54,842 nt of DNA from Bryobacteraceae bacterium (lineage in GTDB: Bacteria > Acidobacteriota > Terriglobia > Bryobacterales > Bryobacteraceae): contig JASIAM010000069.1 in assembly GCA_030041985.1 (NCBI GenBank), positions 1-54,842 of the forward strand. The letters are read 5' to 3'. Both the position numbers and the translations under genes were made by a program. The stretch's first letter is position 1; every line of letters starts with the position of its first letter. Positions 52,411 through 54,842 of the stretch are shown piece by piece. The notes below the pieces were generated by a model that was not told the origin of the DNA, ran no database searches, and saw only the letters and a list, made by a program, of their open reading frames with translations.

Positions 52411-53403
52411 ATGCCCAAACTCCGTTTAACCATGGCCTGTTGGGATTACGATCGTACCCGGGCCTTGATGGAAGATCGCGTGGCGATCGATGGCATTGAG
52501 CTGAATTACCTCAATCTGCCGGTGGAAGAGACTTTCTTCCGTATGCTGCGGCGCCACGAATTCGATGTGGCGGAGCTTTCGCTTTCCTCCTATACGGTGT
52601 CGTTGTTTCACGAGGACCCTCCATTCATCGCAATCCCGATTTTCCCGTCGCGCGTCTTCCGCCACTCCTGCATTTACGTGAACCGCGGTAGCGGGATTCG
52701 CGAGCCTAGGGACTTAATCGGAAAGCGCGTGGGCAACCCGGAATACCAGATGACTGCGGCCGTATGGATCCGCGGCATTCTGAGCGATGAATTTCAGGTG
52801 CCGGTCAGCTCGGTGATCTACCGGACCGGCGGCGAAGAGGAGCCGGGAAGGCCCGAGAAACTGGCGCTCTCGCTGCCGCCGGAGATTCGCATCGAACCCA
52901 TTGGTGAAAACAAGACTCTTTCCCGGGCACTCGAAACCGGAGAGATCGATGCCCTCTACACGGCGCGCGCGCCGTCTACATTTCACCGCGGCAGCGGCGC
53001 AGTGCGGCGGTTGTTTGAAGATTACGCCGCCGTGGAGAAAGACTATTATCTGCGAACGAAAATTTTTCCGATCATGCATACCGTGGCCATCCGGCGCGAA
53101 CTCTACAATCAGCATCCCTGGGTGGCGCAGTCCTTATATAAAGCGTTTGTGGCAGCGCAGCGGGAGGTGTATCTCGCCCTGGAAGATACGGCGGCACTCA
53201 AGCTGATGCTGCCCTGGCTGCACGAGCATGTCTCGGAAACGCAGCGCATCATGGGAAACGATTTCTGGCCCTATGGTCTCTCGCCGAATATGGCGGTACT
53301 GAGCACCTTCCTGCGCTACCACCATGAGCAGGGCCTCTCGCAGCGCCAGCTAACGCCGCGTGAGTTGTTCGCGCCCGAGACCCTGGAGTCGTTCAAGATT
53401 TGA
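52411..53403 (+). CDS. 4,5-dihydroxyphthalate decarboxylase-like protein
   Basis: The product has 330 residues with no signal peptide. The start is typical of the family: LRLTMACWDYDRTRALMEDR, then IDGIELNYLNLPVEETFFRM and EFDVAELSLSSYTVSLF. Further motifs are DLIGKRVGNPEYQMTAAVWI, DALYTARAPSTF and FPIMHTVAIRRELYNQHPWV. The fold is that of periplasmic binding proteins, but the relatives named after phthalate breakdown act in the cytosol and remove CO2. The annotation is by family; no other phthalate genes are nearby, so the real substrate is open. The next gene, a permease, overlaps its stop (TTGA). Confidence 0.75.
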   Translation: MPKLRLTMACWDYDRTRALMEDRVAIDGIELNYLNLPVEETFFRMLRRHEFDVAELSLSSYTVSLFHEDPPFIAIPIFPSRVFRHSCIYVNRGSGIREPRDLIGKRVGNPEYQMTAAVWIRGILSDEFQVPVSSVIYRTGGEEEPGRPEKLALSLPPEIRIEPIGENKTLSRALETGEIDALYTARAPSTFHRGSGAVRRLFEDYAAVEKDYYLRTKIFPIMHTVAIRRELYNQHPWVAQSLYKAFVAAQREVYLALEDTAALKLMLPWLHEHVSETQRIMGNDFWPYGLSPNMAVLSTFLRYHHEQGLSQRQLTPRELFAPETLESFKI

Positions 53404-54842
53404 AGCAGCCAGATTTCCAGCATCCCCTAACCGTACGCTGGTGGGCGCCGAGCCGCGGAGATGTGGATGCCACCATCGCCAATGTAGGGTTCAATCTGGC
53501 GCAGTTGATCATCCCCGTTTTTCTGCTCGCGCCGGTGGGCATTTCGCGTGCATTCAGCATCGCGCATCTGCTGCCCGGATATGCGCTCGGATTGCTGGCC
53601 GGGTCGCTGGGGTATCTGCGGCTGGCCGTGAAACTGTCCGGCCGCGAAGGCCGCGCCAGCGCCACCGCGCAGATATATGGCAACAACGTGCCCGCCATTC
53701 TGGCGTATACGCTCTCCATCATGTTGCCGGTATATCTGGAAAAGCACGATGCCGCCCAAGCGTGGCAGGCAGGGGCCGCGGCTGTGCTGTGGACCGGCAT
53801 CATCAAACTGGCCGCCGCCCCATTTTGCGGCGCCCTTCGGCGCTACATTCCGGTGCCTGCCTCGATGACGGTATTTGGCGCGGCGATGTACAGCTATCTG
53901 GCTCTGGTTTTGTTGCAGCGCATTTTCGATCAGCCGCTGGTGGGCATGGTGGCGCTGGCCATTGTCATCGCCGGCGTGCTGGCGCGGGTCCCGATTACAC
54001 CTTGGAGACTGCCGCCATTTATCGTGGCGTGGATCGTTCCTCTGGCGGTGGGCGCAGCGGTGGGTTACGTGCATCCGGTGTGGCAGGGCGTGCGCGCTGC
54101 GCTGCCGTTCGCTATCCCCATGGCGCCTCTTCAGGGAATCCTGGCGGCGCTGCCCTACATGTCTGTGATTGCGCCCATGGCGATCTACCAGGTGTTGCAG
54201 GACATCTCAGCGGTGGAAGGGGCCGCGGCAGCCGGAGACGACTATGACGCGCGCGCCGTGGTGGCCTGGGACGGCGTGGGCACGCTGATCTGCGGTCTCG
54301 CGGGCAGTTCGGTTTGTCCGGTAGTGTACGCCATGCACCCCTCGTATAAGGCTATGGGGGCGCGGCTCGCCTTCGCGCTGTGGACGCCCCTCGCGATGCT
54401 CGCGGTAGTGGTAGCCGGCTTGACGATGTTCACCGCGCAATTGTTTCCCTGGTCCATCCTGGCCGCCATGGTGGCCTATGTTTCGGTAGGCGTGGGTATC
54501 GCGACTCTCAACCGCGTGGACCGCAAATATCATGCCGCCGTGCTACTGGGTTTTCTGCTGCCCGCGGGCGCGGTGGTCGCTTCGGCCATCAACTCGGCTC
54601 TTCCCGCTCTGGGTCTCTCCGCTGCCAACCCAACTGTCCGGGGAGCGCTCAACAGCTCGATTTACTGGGCCTCCGTGGAAGGTTTGGGCAACGGATTTTT
54701 GTTCCTGGTCCTGGTGATCGCGGCCATTGTCACAGAAACCATCGACCACCATTTCCGCCGCGCCAGCGCCTGGTGCGCGCTAGCTGCTGTCTTTTCCTGG
54801 TTCGGACTGATGCATTCTGCAGTCGTGCGCTGGGGCGCGCAG
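53400..54842 (+). CDS. NCS2-like nucleobase/organic-anion permease (partial)
   Basis: The gene runs off the right edge; 481 codons are open without a stop. TTG 53400 overlaps the preceding stop by four bases. The protein is highly hydrophobic, with ~12 membrane segments (FNLAQLIIPVFLLAPVG, HLLPGYALGLLAGSLGYLRL, MVALAIVIAGVLARVPI). It contains AWDGVGTLICGLAGSSVCPV, resembling the segment after which NCS2/AGZA nucleobase permeases carry their substrate-binding residues. The family call is moderate. Coupling to the decarboxylase-like gene suggests uptake of its substrate (inference). A second possible start is GTG 53465. Confidence 0.65.
   Translation, partial: MKQPDFQHPLTVRWWAPSRGDVDATIANVGFNLAQLIIPVFLLAPVGISRAFSIAHLLPGYALGLLAGSLGYLRLAVKLSGREGRASATAQIYGNNVPAILAYTLSIMLPVYLEKHDAAQAWQAGAAAVLWTGIIKLAAAPFCGALRRYIPVPASMTVFGAAMYSYLALVLLQRIFDQPLVGMVALAIVIAGVLARVPITPWRLPPFIVAWIVPLAVGAAVGYVHPVWQGVRAALPFAIPMAPLQGILAALPYMSVIAPMAIYQVLQDISAVEGAAAAGDDYDARAVVAWDGVGTLICGLAGSSVCPVVYAMHPSYKAMGARLAFALWTPLAMLAVVVAGLTMFTAQLFPWSILAAMVAYVSVGVGIATLNRVDRKYHAAVLLGFLLPAGAVVASAINSALPALGLSAANPTVRGALNSSIYWASVEGLGNGFLFLVLVIAAIVTETIDHHFRRASAWCALAAVFSWFGLMHSAVVRWGAQ

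Noticed and set aside
52411-53403. Reading the decarboxylase-like protein as a periplasmic ABC substrate-binding protein
   Set aside because: It has the binding-protein fold but no signal peptide, and no ABC permease or ATPase follows; the N-terminal motifs fit the decarboxylase-like family better.
53360-54247. 295-codon plus-strand frame overlapping the permease
   Set aside because: It is out of frame with the hydrophobic, motif-bearing permease and gives an Arg/Gly-rich product.

Overview
This window looks like a chromosomal segment of an Acidobacteriota member, most likely the Solibacter/Bryobacter branch. That placement is inferred from several features: two large secreted proteins with the repeated 'NAAS…P.Q.N.QVP' domain (TIGR03437 type) that is greatly expanded in Solibacter; a secreted carboxypeptidase-regulatory-like protein; a BlaI/M56 regulatory pair; a complete Tol-Pal cluster and lptE (so a diderm envelope); a PEP-CTERM protein; and high GC with many GTG/TTG starts. 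No rRNA, tRNA, CRISPR array or prophage was seen.

Layout. 1-180 is the end of an IS21-like insertion sequence that has cut off the 5' part of a secreted TIM-barrel-like protein. It is followed by two more exported proteins (2158-4600) and a diverged copy of the last one's C-terminal tail. 4879-9778 (minus) is a polyprenyl-sugar glycosyltransferase block: a GT2 enzyme, a 1182-residue four-module glycosyltransferase, and a frameshifted partial copy of the GT2 gene on the far side. 9820-12609 holds lysS and a LolC/E-type permease. 12741-14890 (minus) is a BlaI repressor with an M56 protease carrying two TonB_C domains. 15106-19077 holds a GAF-phosphorylase fusion and, convergent with it, guanine deaminase with an apparent frameshift near its start. 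19288-25920 holds an exported unknown, a metallo-beta-lactamase-fold protein and a 1539-residue Ig-like surface protein. 26026-28842 holds a cupin, a ChrR-like anti-sigma factor and its ECF sigma factor (with a decayed sigma fragment directly upstream), a small unknown and a single-domain response regulator. 29026-36899 holds phospholipid synthesis (psd, pssA), a catalytically dead Asd-like protein, lptE, holA and an MsbA-type exporter.

The second half is mostly conserved housekeeping: argF-argG-argH-argR with ArgR-box-like sites at the argF start, mdh, a carboxyl-terminal protease, a guaA with a C-terminal region of the eukaryotic type, tolQ-tolR-tolA-tolB-pal-cpoB, a PEP-CTERM protein, a 4,5-dihydroxyphthalate decarboxylase-like protein, and an NCS2-like permease that runs off the right edge.

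I found no single, clearly new multi-gene system. The strongest unusual signals are the GT2-GtrA-GT-C-jelly-roll fusion flanked by direct repeats, the ECF sigma gene with a decayed copy of its own region 2 upstream, the inactive Asd homologue fixed between pssA and lptE, the guaD frameshift, and several small inverted-repeat elements placed between genes. All starts, identities and domain assignments were judged by eye from the sequence and translations, without database searches.
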